A stretch of DNA of 64,000 bases from Jejubacter calystegiae (GTDB lineage Bacteria > Pseudomonadota > Gammaproteobacteria > Enterobacterales > Enterobacteriaceae), in contig NZ_CP040428.1 of assembly GCF_005671395.1 (NCBI RefSeq), positions 4,598,185 to 4,662,184 on the forward strand. The letters run 5' to 3'. Both the position numbers and the translations under genes were made by a program. Below the pieces are notes generated by a model. That model had not been told where the DNA came from and made no database searches. It saw only the letters and a program-made list of their open reading frames with translations. Below, one piece after another: positions 56,165 to 64,000 of this stretch. The stretch's first letter is position 1; each line of letters opens with the position of its first letter.

Positions 56165-58462
56165 TCACTTCAGTTCAAATTCCGCCTGTTTGACCCGGGC
56201 GGAATCCTGACCGATGTACACCCGGAATTTACCCGGCTCGGCGTCATATTTCATCTGCGCGTTCCAGAACTTCAGCGCATTAACGTCGATGGGGAAACTA
56301 ACGGTCTGACTTTCACCCGGCTTCAGAGTCACCTTTTTAAAGGCCTTTAGCTCTTTCACCGGACGGCTCATGGTGGCGGTCACATCCTGCAAGTACATCT
56401 GCACCGCCATCGCCCCTTCCCGCTTACCGGTATTATTCACCGTAACGCTGGCGGTCAGTTTACCGTCGTGGGTCATGGTCGGCGCCGACAGACTCACATC
56501 CGATACCGAGAAAGTGGTGTAACTCAGGCCAAAGCCGAACGGGAACAGCGCGCCGTTAGCTTCGTCGAAGTAGCGCGAGGTGTATTTGTTCGGACGATCG
56601 GCATTATAGGGTCGTCCGGTGTTCAGATGGTTGTAGTAGACCGGAATCTGTCCCACCGAGCGCGGGAACGACATCGGCAGCTTACCGGAAGGGTTATAGT
56701 CGCCAAACAGCACATCGGCGATAGCATTTCCCCCTTCGGTCCCGGCAAACCAGGTTTCCAGCATAGCGTCGGCCTGCTGGTTTTCCCGCACCAGCGAGAG
56801 CGGGCGCCCGTTCATCAGCACCAGTACCAGCGGCTTGCCGGTGTCCTTCATGGCCGCTATCAGCCGACGCTGGCTTTCCGGAATGCCAATGCTGGTACGG
56901 CTGGACGCTTCATGGGCCATCCCCTGGGATTCCCCCACCACGGCCACCACCACATCGGCCTGCTTCGCTGTCGCTACCGCTTCATCGATCATCTGCTGCG
57001 GCGTGCGCTTCTCTTCCGGTACCGCTTTTTCGTACAGGTTCAGGAAGTCAATCATGCCTTTGTCGTCGGTGATACTGGCGCCTTTGGCATACAGGATCGA
57101 AGCCTTATCTCCGGCCACGTTCTTCATGCCCTGCAGTACGGTCACCGACTGCTCTTTTACTCCGGCCGCCGACCAGCTACCCATAATATCGCGCTGACTG
57201 TCCGCCAGCGGTCCCACCACCGCGATGGTGCCAGACTTTTTAAGCGGCAGCGTCTCCAGCCGGTTTTTCAGCAGCACCAGACTTTCACGAGCGACGGCCC
57301 GCGCCTCTTCGCGATGCAGACGACTTTCGTCGTTGGTGTTTTTTGGATCGGACTCTTTGGGACCCAGATGATTATAGGGGTCGTTAAACAGCCCCATATC
57401 GTATTTCACGTTCAGCACGTGACGGGTCGCGTCGTCCAGAGTTTCCATAGAGACTTCGCCGCTCTTCACCAGCTCCGGCAAATATTTGCTGTAGTACTCG
57501 TCGCTCATGCTCATATCGACGCCAGCATTGAGCGCCACCCGCACCGCATCCCGCGGATCGCTGGCAACGCCGTGATTAATCAGCTCCTTAATGGCACCGT
57601 GATCGGAAATCGTAATCCCCTTAAAGCCCCACTCTTTACGCAGCACATCTTTCAGCAGCCAGCTATTAGAGGTAGCGGGCGTTCCGTTGATGGAATTAAG
57701 CGCCACCATCACCCCACCGCTTCCGGCATCCAGACCGGCCTTATAGGGCGGCAGGTAGTCATTGAACAGACGCTGGGGGCTCATATCCACCGTGTTGTAC
57801 TCTTTACCGCCTTCAACTGCGCCGTAGGCGGCATAGTGCTTAACGCTGGTCATCACCGAATAGCGCTCCGCCGGGCTTTTGCCCTGCATCGCCTCGACCA
57901 TGGCGCGCCCCATCACGGAAGTCAGGTAAGTATCTTCACCAAAGCCTTCAGACACCCGCCCCCAGCGCGGATCGCGCGAAACATCGACCATGGGTGCCCA
58001 GGTCATATTCAGACCATCGTCCGCCGCTTCATAAGCCGATACCCGCCCCACGGTTCTGACCGTATCCAGGTTAAAGGTGGACGCCAGGCCCAGACTGATG
58101 GGGAAAATAGTGCGTTGACCGTGGAGCACATCGAAGGCGAAGAACAGCGGAATTTTCAGGCGGCTGAGGGACATCGCCTGGTCCTGCATGGCGCGGATAT
58201 CCGGCCGGGTCACGGTATTAAAAATCGCCCCGACCTGGCCCTCTTTGATCATGTCACGTATGGCTTCTTTCGGATTATCCGGACCGACACTGATAAGCCT
58301 TAGCTGACCAATCTTCTCATCCGTGGTCATCTTCTTTAGCAAATCGCTGACAAACGCATCCCGCGCCTGCGGGGTCATGGGGTGATTACCGATTAAATCG
58401 TCAGCCAACGCTGGCTGAAGCGCCAGCCCCACGGCAACGCCTACAGAACAAAGCCATTTCAT
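56165..58462 (-). CDS. bglX: BglX, periplasmic beta-glucosidase (GH3)
   Basis: A 765-residue exported glycoside hydrolase, the same length as E. coli BglX. Signal peptide MKWLCSVGVAVGLALQPALA. The GH3 N-terminal barrel has DVLHGQRTIFPISLGLAS and RDPRWGRVSEGFGEDTYL; the nucleophile is Asp287 in ITISDHGAI. The second domain carries VVVAVVGESQGMAHEASSRT, and a C-terminal fibronectin-III-like domain begins near residue 660. It would release glucose from beta-glucosides in the periplasm. Divergent from dld. Confidence 0.97.
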   Translation of the reverse strand: MKWLCSVGVAVGLALQPALADDLIGNHPMTPQARDAFVSDLLKKMTTDEKIGQLRLISVGPDNPKEAIRDMIKEGQVGAIFNTVTRPDIRAMQDQAMSLSRLKIPLFFAFDVLHGQRTIFPISLGLASTFNLDTVRTVGRVSAYEAADDGLNMTWAPMVDVSRDPRWGRVSEGFGEDTYLTSVMGRAMVEAMQGKSPAERYSVMTSVKHYAAYGAVEGGKEYNTVDMSPQRLFNDYLPPYKAGLDAGSGGVMVALNSINGTPATSNSWLLKDVLRKEWGFKGITISDHGAIKELINHGVASDPRDAVRVALNAGVDMSMSDEYYSKYLPELVKSGEVSMETLDDATRHVLNVKYDMGLFNDPYNHLGPKESDPKNTNDESRLHREEARAVARESLVLLKNRLETLPLKKSGTIAVVGPLADSQRDIMGSWSAAGVKEQSVTVLQGMKNVAGDKASILYAKGASITDDKGMIDFLNLYEKAVPEEKRTPQQMIDEAVATAKQADVVVAVVGESQGMAHEASSRTSIGIPESQRRLIAAMKDTGKPLVLVLMNGRPLSLVRENQQADAMLETWFAGTEGGNAIADVLFGDYNPSGKLPMSFPRSVGQIPVYYNHLNTGRPYNADRPNKYTSRYFDEANGALFPFGFGLSYTTFSVSDVSLSAPTMTHDGKLTASVTVNNTGKREGAMAVQMYLQDVTATMSRPVKELKAFKKVTLKPGESQTVSFPIDVNALKFWNAQMKYDAEPGKFRVYIGQDSARVKQAEFELK

Positions 58463-58650
58463 CTAATACACTCTCTTGTCTCGATATTCAGCGGCAGGAG
58501 CTGGCAGCCGCCTCGTCCTGATATGCATAGCAGTTTGCCACAAGCGAAACCGCGTAAGAAATGTTATAGCCTGATCTTTCGGTGTTTTCTCTGTGAACGT
58601 TATATTCTGAGAGCTATCATTAATTATCTATTGGCCACAAGGAGTGGAGT

Positions 58651-60405
58651 ATGTCACCTACAGCGACCCGCAACAGCGCTGAGCTCATCAATGAACTGAC
58701 CCGTCACGTTGGTCATTCCCATATTCTCACCGAACCGGCCAAAACCGCCCGTTACCGACGGGGTTTCCGTTCTGGCGAAGGAAATGCGCTGGCGGTGGTT
58801 TTTCCGGGTAGCCTGCTGGAACTGTGGCGGGTGCTGAAGGCCTGTGTGGATGCCGATGCCATTATTCTGATGCAGGCCGCCAACACTGGCCTGACCGAAG
58901 GTTCGACCCCCAGTGGCAACGACTACGATCGAGAGATCGTCATCATCAGCACCCTGCGTCTGGATAAACTTCAACTGCTGGATAACGGCGAGCAGGTGCT
59001 GGCCTTCCCGGGTACCACGCTCTACACCCTGGAAAAGGCCCTGAAGCCGCTGGGCCGTGAACCGCACTCGGTGATCGGATCCTCCTGCATTGGCGCTTCG
59101 GTGATTGGCGGCATCTGCAATAACTCCGGCGGCTCGCTGGTACAGCGCGGCCCGGCCTATACCGAAATGGCTCTGTTCGCCCGCATTGATGAACAGGGTA
59201 AGCTAACTCTGGTGAACCACCTGGGCATTGAGCTGGGGGAAACGCCGGAGCAGATTCTTGGCCGTCTGGACGACGAACGGGTGCGCCCCGAAGACGTTCG
59301 GCACGACCAGCGTCAGGCCTCTGACCATAGCTACAGCGATCGGGTGCGCGATGTCGAAGCCGATACGCCATCACGCTATAACGCCAACCCTGAAAAACTG
59401 TTCGAAGCCTCCGGCTGCGCCGGTAAGCTGGCGGTTTTTGCCGTGCGTCTGGACACCTTCCCGGCGGAAAAACAGCAGGAAGTGTTCTACATCGGCACCA
59501 ATCAGCCGGAAGTACTGACCGAAATCCGCCGCCATATTCTGGCTAACTTTAAGCATCTGCCGGTGGCTGGTGAGTACATGCACCGCGATATCTACGATAT
59601 TGCAGAGGTTTACGGCAAAGACACCTTCCTGATGATCGATAAGATGGGCACCGACAAAATGCCCTTCTTCTTCACCATGAAGGGGCGGACCGATGCATTG
59701 CTGGAACGTGTGCCTTTCGTGAAACCCCACTTTACCGACCGCTTTATGCAAAAGCTAAGCACTCTGTTCCCGGCCCATCTGCCGCCGCGGATGAAGAGCT
59801 GGCGTGATAAATATGAACATCACCTGCTGCTGAAGATGGCGGGCGATGGCATTCACGAGGCCCGGGAGTGGCTTTCACAGTACTTCCGTGAAGCGGAGGG
59901 AGACTTCTTTGCCTGTACCGCCGAAGAGGGTGCCAAAGCCTTCCTGCACCGCTTTGCCGCTGCCGGCGCCGCAATACGCTACCATGCGGTACACACCGAG
60001 GAGGTCGAGGATATCGTAGCGCTGGATATCGCCCTGAAGCGCAACGATCGCGACTGGTTCGAGCAGCTACCGCCGGAGATCGACAGCCAGCTGGTGCATA
60101 AGCTCTACTACGGTCACTTTATGTGTTATGTCTTCCATCAGGACTATATCGTGAAGAAAGGGGTGGATCCCCATGCGGTCAAGGATCAGATGCTGGCGCT
60201 GCTGCGTGAGCGCGGCGCTCAGTATCCGGCAGAGCATAACGTCGGCCATCTGTACGAAGCGCCGGAAAGCCTGCGTACCTTCTATAAGGCCAACGACCCG
60301 ACCAACAGCATGAATCCCGGTATCGGCAAGACCAGTAAGCTGAAGTACTGGGGCGAGTGCGGGTGTGGACAGAATCACGACCCCGCCGCTCATAAAGAGG
60401 CGTAA
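58651..60405 (+). CDS. dld: Quinone-dependent D-lactate dehydrogenase
   Basis: A 584-residue peripheral inner-membrane flavoenzyme that oxidises D-lactate to pyruvate and feeds electrons to quinone. The FAD-binding (PCMH) domain shows LMQAANTGLTEGSTPSGNDY and SSCIGASVIGGICNNSGGSL; the membrane-binding domain follows, then the C-terminal cap ending GECGCGQNHD. Slightly longer than E. coli Dld (571). A strong GGAGTGGAG site precedes the ATG. Divergent from bglX. Confidence 0.97.
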   Translation: MSPTATRNSAELINELTRHVGHSHILTEPAKTARYRRGFRSGEGNALAVVFPGSLLELWRVLKACVDADAIILMQAANTGLTEGSTPSGNDYDREIVIISTLRLDKLQLLDNGEQVLAFPGTTLYTLEKALKPLGREPHSVIGSSCIGASVIGGICNNSGGSLVQRGPAYTEMALFARIDEQGKLTLVNHLGIELGETPEQILGRLDDERVRPEDVRHDQRQASDHSYSDRVRDVEADTPSRYNANPEKLFEASGCAGKLAVFAVRLDTFPAEKQQEVFYIGTNQPEVLTEIRRHILANFKHLPVAGEYMHRDIYDIAEVYGKDTFLMIDKMGTDKMPFFFTMKGRTDALLERVPFVKPHFTDRFMQKLSTLFPAHLPPRMKSWRDKYEHHLLLKMAGDGIHEAREWLSQYFREAEGDFFACTAEEGAKAFLHRFAAAGAAIRYHAVHTEEVEDIVALDIALKRNDRDWFEQLPPEIDSQLVHKLYYGHFMCYVFHQDYIVKKGVDPHAVKDQMLALLRERGAQYPAEHNVGHLYEAPESLRTFYKANDPTNSMNPGIGKTSKLKYWGECGCGQNHDPAAHKEA

Positions 60406-60444
60406 TCCCCAGACTGGCGCCTGGACGGGCGCCGGTTAATTTCC

Positions 60445-61383
60445 TCAATTTTCCGCGATCTGTCCCGCACGCTCTTTTTTATAGGCCAGCGCGGCGGCAG
60501 GCACCGGTTTTACCTCGCCGGTTTCAAGCCAGGTGCGCAGGCGGCTGGCGTCAGCAAAGTGGGTATATTTGCCGAAAGCGTCCATCAACACCAGCGCCAC
60601 CCGGCGGCCATTAATGGTAGTGCGCATCACCAGACAGTGGCCGGCTGCGTTGGTAAAGCCGGTTTTAGTCAGTTGAATATTCCAGCCGCTGCGACGCACC
60701 AGGTGGTTGGTGTTACGGAACGGCAGACTGTAGGCGGGATGGCTAAAGGTGGCGGTGTCTTCCACCGTGGTGCTCAGATTGCCCAGCAGCGGATAGCGCT
60801 GGCTGGCGATCAGCAGTTTAGTCAGGTCTCGGGCGGTGGAGACGTTGCTTTCGGAAAGCCCGGTGGGCTCCACAAAATGGGTATGGGTCATGCCCAGGGC
60901 TTTCGCTTTGGCGTTCATGGCGCGGATAAAAGCGTCATAGCCGCCGGGATAGTGGTGCGCCAGGCTCGCAGCGGCGCGGTTTTCCGAGGCCATCAGCGCC
61001 AGTAGCAGCATATCGTGACGGCTGATCTGGCTACCTAATCGTACCCGGGAATAGACCCCTTTCATCTCCGGCGTATGGCTGATGTCCACTGACAGCTTTT
61101 CGTTAAGCGGCAGCTTCGCATCCAGCACCACCATCGCGGTCATCAGCTTAGAAACCGAAGCGATAGGCCGCACCACATCAGGATGGCTCGACCAGATGGT
61201 CTTATTGGTCGCCAGATCCACAAGCATGGCGCTGCCAGAGGCAATCTGCGGCGTGGCGGCATGGGAAGCGGCAGCGCTGGTCGTGGCAGCGGCAGTGGAA
61301 GGCGCAAAAGGAACAGCTAGCATCAGCGCAAGGCTGAACAGGGAAAGACGGAGTTTCGGCATGATCGGCTTCAAATTGTTCAC
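60445..61383 (-). CDS. pbpG: D-alanyl-D-alanine endopeptidase (PBP7)
   Basis: A 312-residue periplasmic peptidoglycan endopeptidase (E. coli 310) that cuts D-Ala-mDAP cross-links. An N-terminal signal sequence ([20 protein letters not shown]) precedes the S11 serine peptidase domain with SxxK ([11 protein letters not shown]), SxN (ASENRAAAS) and KTG ([10 protein letters not shown]). Convergent with dld. Confidence 0.96.
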   Translation of the reverse strand: MNNLKPIMPKLRLSLFSLALMLAVPFAPSTAAATTSAAASHAATPQIASGSAMLVDLATNKTIWSSHPDVVRPIASVSKLMTAMVVLDAKLPLNEKLSVDISHTPEMKGVYSRVRLGSQISRHDMLLLALMASENRAAASLAHHYPGGYDAFIRAMNAKAKALGMTHTHFVEPTGLSESNVSTARDLTKLLIASQRYPLLGNLSTTVEDTATFSHPAYSLPFRNTNHLVRRSGWNIQLTKTGFTNAAGHCLVMRTTINGRRVALVLMDAFGKYTHFADASRLRTWLETGEVKPVPAAALAYKKERAGQIAEN

Positions 61384-61530
61384 GGGAAAATAGCATTAGC
61401 CGCTGCCGTCAGCCTCAGAGACGCGACGACGTGCGGAAACGGCATCATATCCGCCCCCAATCATCCTCGCCAGCCGGGAATCGTCACTAAATGCTGCGCC
61501 GAGCGCGAAATCGGCACGGCGCAGCCGTTT

Positions 61531-62118
61531 TCAGAATAATCTATATCCGTAGCCCCACAGCACGACCGTCAGGGCCAGCAGTACCTCCAGCACCAGTACG
61601 CCAATCGCCAGGGTCGAACTGGAGAAGCTCAACCCTTCATCGCGGGTGATATTCAGGAAGGTGGGGATCCCCACGTACAGCAGATAGCCGGTGTAGCACA
61701 ACGCGATGGTGCCTACCAGCACGCAGAGCCAGACCAGAGGATAGAGCGCCACAATGCCGCTCAGAAACAGCGGCGTCGCCACATAACCGGCGAACACCAT
61801 ACAGCGCGCCAGAGAAGGACGCTGCGGATAGTTGCGCGCCATCCACCAAATGACCCGCCCCATGACCGCCACCCCGGCCAGCATCAGGGCGTAGAACAGT
61901 ACGGCAAGCCCAATCCCGGTCCCCAGCGACAGCTGAAGGTAGTTGTCCGCGCCAAAGTTCCAGCCAATCTGCGTGGTGCCGATAAAGGCGCAAATCACCG
62001 GAATCGCCGCCATAATCAGCACGTGGTGCAGATAGTGGTGCGATACCGTTTCGTTTTCACGCTTAATGGTCTGCATTTCACGATCGGGATGGGAAAACAG
62101 CCCCCAGACATGGTTCAT
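61531..62118 (-). CDS. yohC: YohC, Yip1-family inner-membrane protein
   Basis: A 195-residue protein with five membrane helices, the same length as E. coli YohC. Function unknown. It reads NHVWGLFSHPDREMQTIKRE at the start and ends LLALTVVLWGYGYRLF; GRVIWWMARNYPQRPS and CMVFAGYVATPLFLSG are shared with E. coli. I chose the ATG at 62118, preceded by GGAGG; an in-frame start five codons upstream is less likely. Confidence 0.94.
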   Translation of the reverse strand: MNHVWGLFSHPDREMQTIKRENETVSHHYLHHVLIMAAIPVICAFIGTTQIGWNFGADNYLQLSLGTGIGLAVLFYALMLAGVAVMGRVIWWMARNYPQRPSLARCMVFAGYVATPLFLSGIVALYPLVWLCVLVGTIALCYTGYLLYVGIPTFLNITRDEGLSFSSSTLAIGVLVLEVLLALTVVLWGYGYRLF

Positions 62119-62280
62119 AGTAACCTCCCTCATCTCATGATGCCGCGCTACCGCGTCTGGTTAATTATAGATTATTTTATGAGCATCTCCGGCGGGAGAG
62201 CGGCGCCGTTGAGACTGACGATGGCCTGTGGGTGTATGCTTAAGGCTCAGGCACGCGCCAGAGTAAGGTTTTATCAGTCA

Positions 62281-62865
62281 ATGGATATTAATAATTTAAT
62301 CAGCCACTACGGCTACGCTGCGCTGGTGATTGGCAGTCTGGCGGAAGGCGAAACCATCACTCTGCTCGGCGGCGTGGCCGCACATCAGGGGCTGCTTAAG
62401 TTTCCGCTGGTGGTGGCCGCAGTCGCGCTCGGTGGGATGATCGGCGATCAGCTCCTCTATCTGGTAGGGCGCCGCTTCGGTAATGGCCTGCTGAAGTGCT
62501 TTCCACGCCATCAAAAACAGATTGCCCGGGCGCGCAGTATGATTAATCATCGCCCCTGGCTGTTCGTCATCGGCACCCGCTTTATGTACGGTTTCCGGAT
62601 CATTGGTCCGATCCTGATTGGCGCCAGCCGCCTGCCGCCGCGCATCTTCCTGCCGCTCAATATTCTGGGCGCGATAGTCTGGGCCACTCTGTTCAGCGCG
62701 CTGGGTTACCTGGGCGGCGAGGTGATTGCCCCCTGGCTGCACAAATTCGATCAGCATATTAAGCATCTGGTCTGGCTGCTGCTGGTGATTGCCCTGGTGT
62801 GGCTGGTGCGTATCTGGCTGAAACGGCGCAGTGCGCGCGAAAGCAAGGATAACAACGCGGGCTGA
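62281..62865 (+). CDS. yohD: YohD, DedA-family membrane protein
   Basis: A 194-residue DedA/SNARE-associated-family inner-membrane protein. Family features: GSLAEGETITLLGGVAAHQG near the N terminus, GGMIGDQLLYLVGRRFG, and GTRFMYGFRIIGPILIGAS with the conserved arginines. DedA proteins act in lipid flipping (undecaprenyl phosphate or phosphatidylethanolamine) in other members; YohD itself is unassigned. I chose the ATG at 62281 by agreement with E. coli; upstream open frame is probably untranslated. Confidence 0.94.
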   Translation: MDINNLISHYGYAALVIGSLAEGETITLLGGVAAHQGLLKFPLVVAAVALGGMIGDQLLYLVGRRFGNGLLKCFPRHQKQIARARSMINHRPWLFVIGTRFMYGFRIIGPILIGASRLPPRIFLPLNILGAIVWATLFSALGYLGGEVIAPWLHKFDQHIKHLVWLLLVIALVWLVRIWLKRRSARESKDNNAG

Positions 62866-62888
62866 CGCCCCTACTCTATGGAGTTTTT

Positions 62889-63626
62889 ATGACCCAGAAT
62901 GTCTATGACGATCCGCAATTTTTTGCGGGTTATGCCACCCTTGACCGTTCGACTCAGGGGCTGGAAGGCGCTCCTGAGTGGCCTTCCCTGCGCGCCCTGC
63001 TGCCGACTCTTACCGGAAAGTGTATTGCCGATCTCGGCTGCGGTTACGGCTGGTTCTGCCGCTATGCCCGGGAAGCGGGGGCCGCCAGCATCACCGGTTT
63101 CGATGTCTCACAGAAAATGCTGGAACAGGCCAGGGCCATGACGCCAGACGACGTTATCGCATGGCAGCATGCCGATCTGGAAACGCTGACGCTCCCCGAA
63201 AATTCGCTGGATCTGGTCTGGAGCTCCCTGACCCTGCACTATCTGAAAGCAATTCCGGCGCTGTTTTCCACCATCCACCAGGCGCTGGTTCCCGGTGGTA
63301 TGCTGATCTTTTCCGCCGAGCATCCCATCTATACCGCACCGCTGGCGCCGGGCTGGGGCAGCGATGCCGAAGGGCGCCGCAGTTGGCCGGTTAACCACTA
63401 CCAGCAGGAAGGCGAACGGGTCAACCACTGGTTTAACGCCGATGTCAGAAAGCAGCACCGCAAACTCGCCACCTGGATAAACCTGGTGCTGGCCAGCGGC
63501 CTTGAGCTGATTCATCTCGATGAATGGGGCCCAACGGCGGAGCAAATTGCCGCCGCGCCCCAGCTCGCCGAAGAGGCCGATCGCCCGATGTTTTTCCTGC
63601 TGGCCGCTCGTCGTCCTTACAATTAA
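62889..63626 (+). CDS. Class I SAM-dependent methyltransferase (Methyltransf_11 type)
   Basis: A 245-residue soluble methyltransferase. Motif I (CIADLGCGYGWFCRYARE) binds SAM; the acidic residue of motif II is in ITGFDVSQKMLEQA; LDLVWSSLTLHYL is motif IV and LVPGGMLIFSAEHP motif post-I/V. Substrate unknown. It lies 23 bases after yohD on the same strand and may be cotranscribed. I do not match it to a named E. coli gene. Confidence 0.88.
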   Translation: MTQNVYDDPQFFAGYATLDRSTQGLEGAPEWPSLRALLPTLTGKCIADLGCGYGWFCRYAREAGAASITGFDVSQKMLEQARAMTPDDVIAWQHADLETLTLPENSLDLVWSSLTLHYLKAIPALFSTIHQALVPGGMLIFSAEHPIYTAPLAPGWGSDAEGRRSWPVNHYQQEGERVNHWFNADVRKQHRKLATWINLVLASGLELIHLDEWGPTAEQIAAAPQLAEEADRPMFFLLAARRPYN

Positions 63627-64000
63627 AGCGGCTGCCACTGAAAGGCGCTGCCCTGATGCACCACGTGGCCCAACCCCGGGAAGGCAATATGAGGCGCGGC
63701 CACCAGGTCGCCTTCATCGGCAATCTGTTCCAGTATTCGCCTGCGGGTCTCTACCGCCTGACCACTATCCACATCGAAGCGAATCGCGACATCAGGCAGC
63801 GCAAACTGTACGGCGGCGGCGTGGATAATATCCCCCCACAACACCAGAGTCTTACCGCCCCGGGTCACCCGATACATGACGCTGCCTGGCGTATGCCCCG
63901 GCGCCGCCACGGCCTTGATGCCTTCAGGAAGTTGCGCCGGTGCGTTAAAGGTTCGCAACTTTCCGGCCGCCTGTACCGGCGCAAACGAGCGGCGTGACTC
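63623..64000 (-). CDS. Metallo-beta-lactamase-fold hydrolase (C-terminal part)
   Basis: The last 125 codons of a minus-strand gene that continues past the window. Metal-binding segments are seen: APGHTPGSVMYRV (a metal-ligand histidine) and VLWGDIIH (bridging Asp and the following His), then HIAFPGLGHVV (a late His). The C-terminal part is typical of exported or cytosolic MBL hydrolases such as quorum-quenching-like or glyoxalase-II-like enzymes; the HxHxDH motif lies outside, so I do not assign activity. Its stop overlaps that of the methyltransferase gene by 4 bases. Confidence 0.82.
   Translation of the reverse strand, partial: ESRRSFAPVQAAGKLRTFNAPAQLPEGIKAVAAPGHTPGSVMYRVTRGGKTLVLWGDIIHAAAVQFALPDVAIRFDVDSGQAVETRRRILEQIADEGDLVAAPHIAFPGLGHVVHQGSAFQWQPL

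Noticed and set aside
56468-58303. 611-codon plus-strand open frame antisense to bglX
   Set aside because: Shadow frame rich in His and Arg; bglX is intact with a signal peptide and catalytic Asp287.

Overview
The window is chromosomal DNA of an enterobacterium (Enterobacterales, E. coli/Klebsiella/Enterobacter relatives). Most of it follows the gene order of the E. coli wza to yohD region: wza', yegH, asmA, dcd, udk, alkA, yegD, mdtABCD-baeSR, trhP (yegQ), cyaR, yegS, fbaB, thiMD, mrp, metG, yehS, yohO, yehWXYZ, bglX, dld, pbpG, yohC, yohD. Protein sequences are close to E. coli but synonymous positions are GC-rich. I cannot name the species. Several genes found at these points in E. coli are missing: yegE, rcnR/rcnA, and btsSR/mlrA between yehS and yohO.

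Layout. 1-845: start of the colanic-acid gene wza (minus strand) with its RfaH/JUMPstart leader. 845-8409: housekeeping genes (TerC-CBS protein, AsmA, dCTP deaminase, uridine kinase, AlkA, Hsp70-like YegD). 8410-10037: accessory filler with a large structured repeat (element A), a truncated chemoreceptor gene and a nest of inverted repeats. 10038-21026: the envelope-stress efflux operon mdtABCD-baeSR. 21337-24286: a small unknown gene, trhP, the Hfq/CRP sRNA CyaR and the lipid kinase YegS. 24536-30929: an inserted catabolic operon, an Opp/Dpp-type ABC importer with an enolase-superfamily enzyme. 31244-34930: fbaB, repeat element C, and thiMD under a TPP riboswitch.

35296-42625 is the most unusual block: a histidine decarboxylase (histamine) cluster, antiporter 1 - hdc - antiporter 2 - second histidyl-tRNA synthetase. 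It is followed by a gene fusing a complete REP-associated tyrosine transposase (RAYT) domain, without its HUH histidines, to a HisRS-like domain that has lost key catalytic arginines. Four hairpins lie between hdc and the second antiporter. I regard the fusion as a candidate histidine-sensing or nucleic-acid-binding regulator.

42622-47479: nepI-yicN (elsewhere in E. coli), an RcnB-like periplasmic protein and an AT-rich regulatory island with a LuxR-type regulator and a MarT/FidL-like (ToxR/ToxS-style) pair. 47833-64000: mrp, metG, a tandem repeat array, yehS, yohO, the yehZYXW osmoprotectant transporter, bglX, dld, pbpG, yohC, yohD, a methyltransferase and a partial metallo-beta-lactamase-fold gene.

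Two repeat families recur. One (elements A, B, C) has conserved GTTCCGTTCAC/GTGAACGGAAC ends; its long members carry hairpins with GGA in the loop, some matching the CsrA binding consensus. The other consists of two tandem arrays (2381-2717 and 51195-51571) that share the same ends but have different internal units, each exactly filling a convergent intergenic space.
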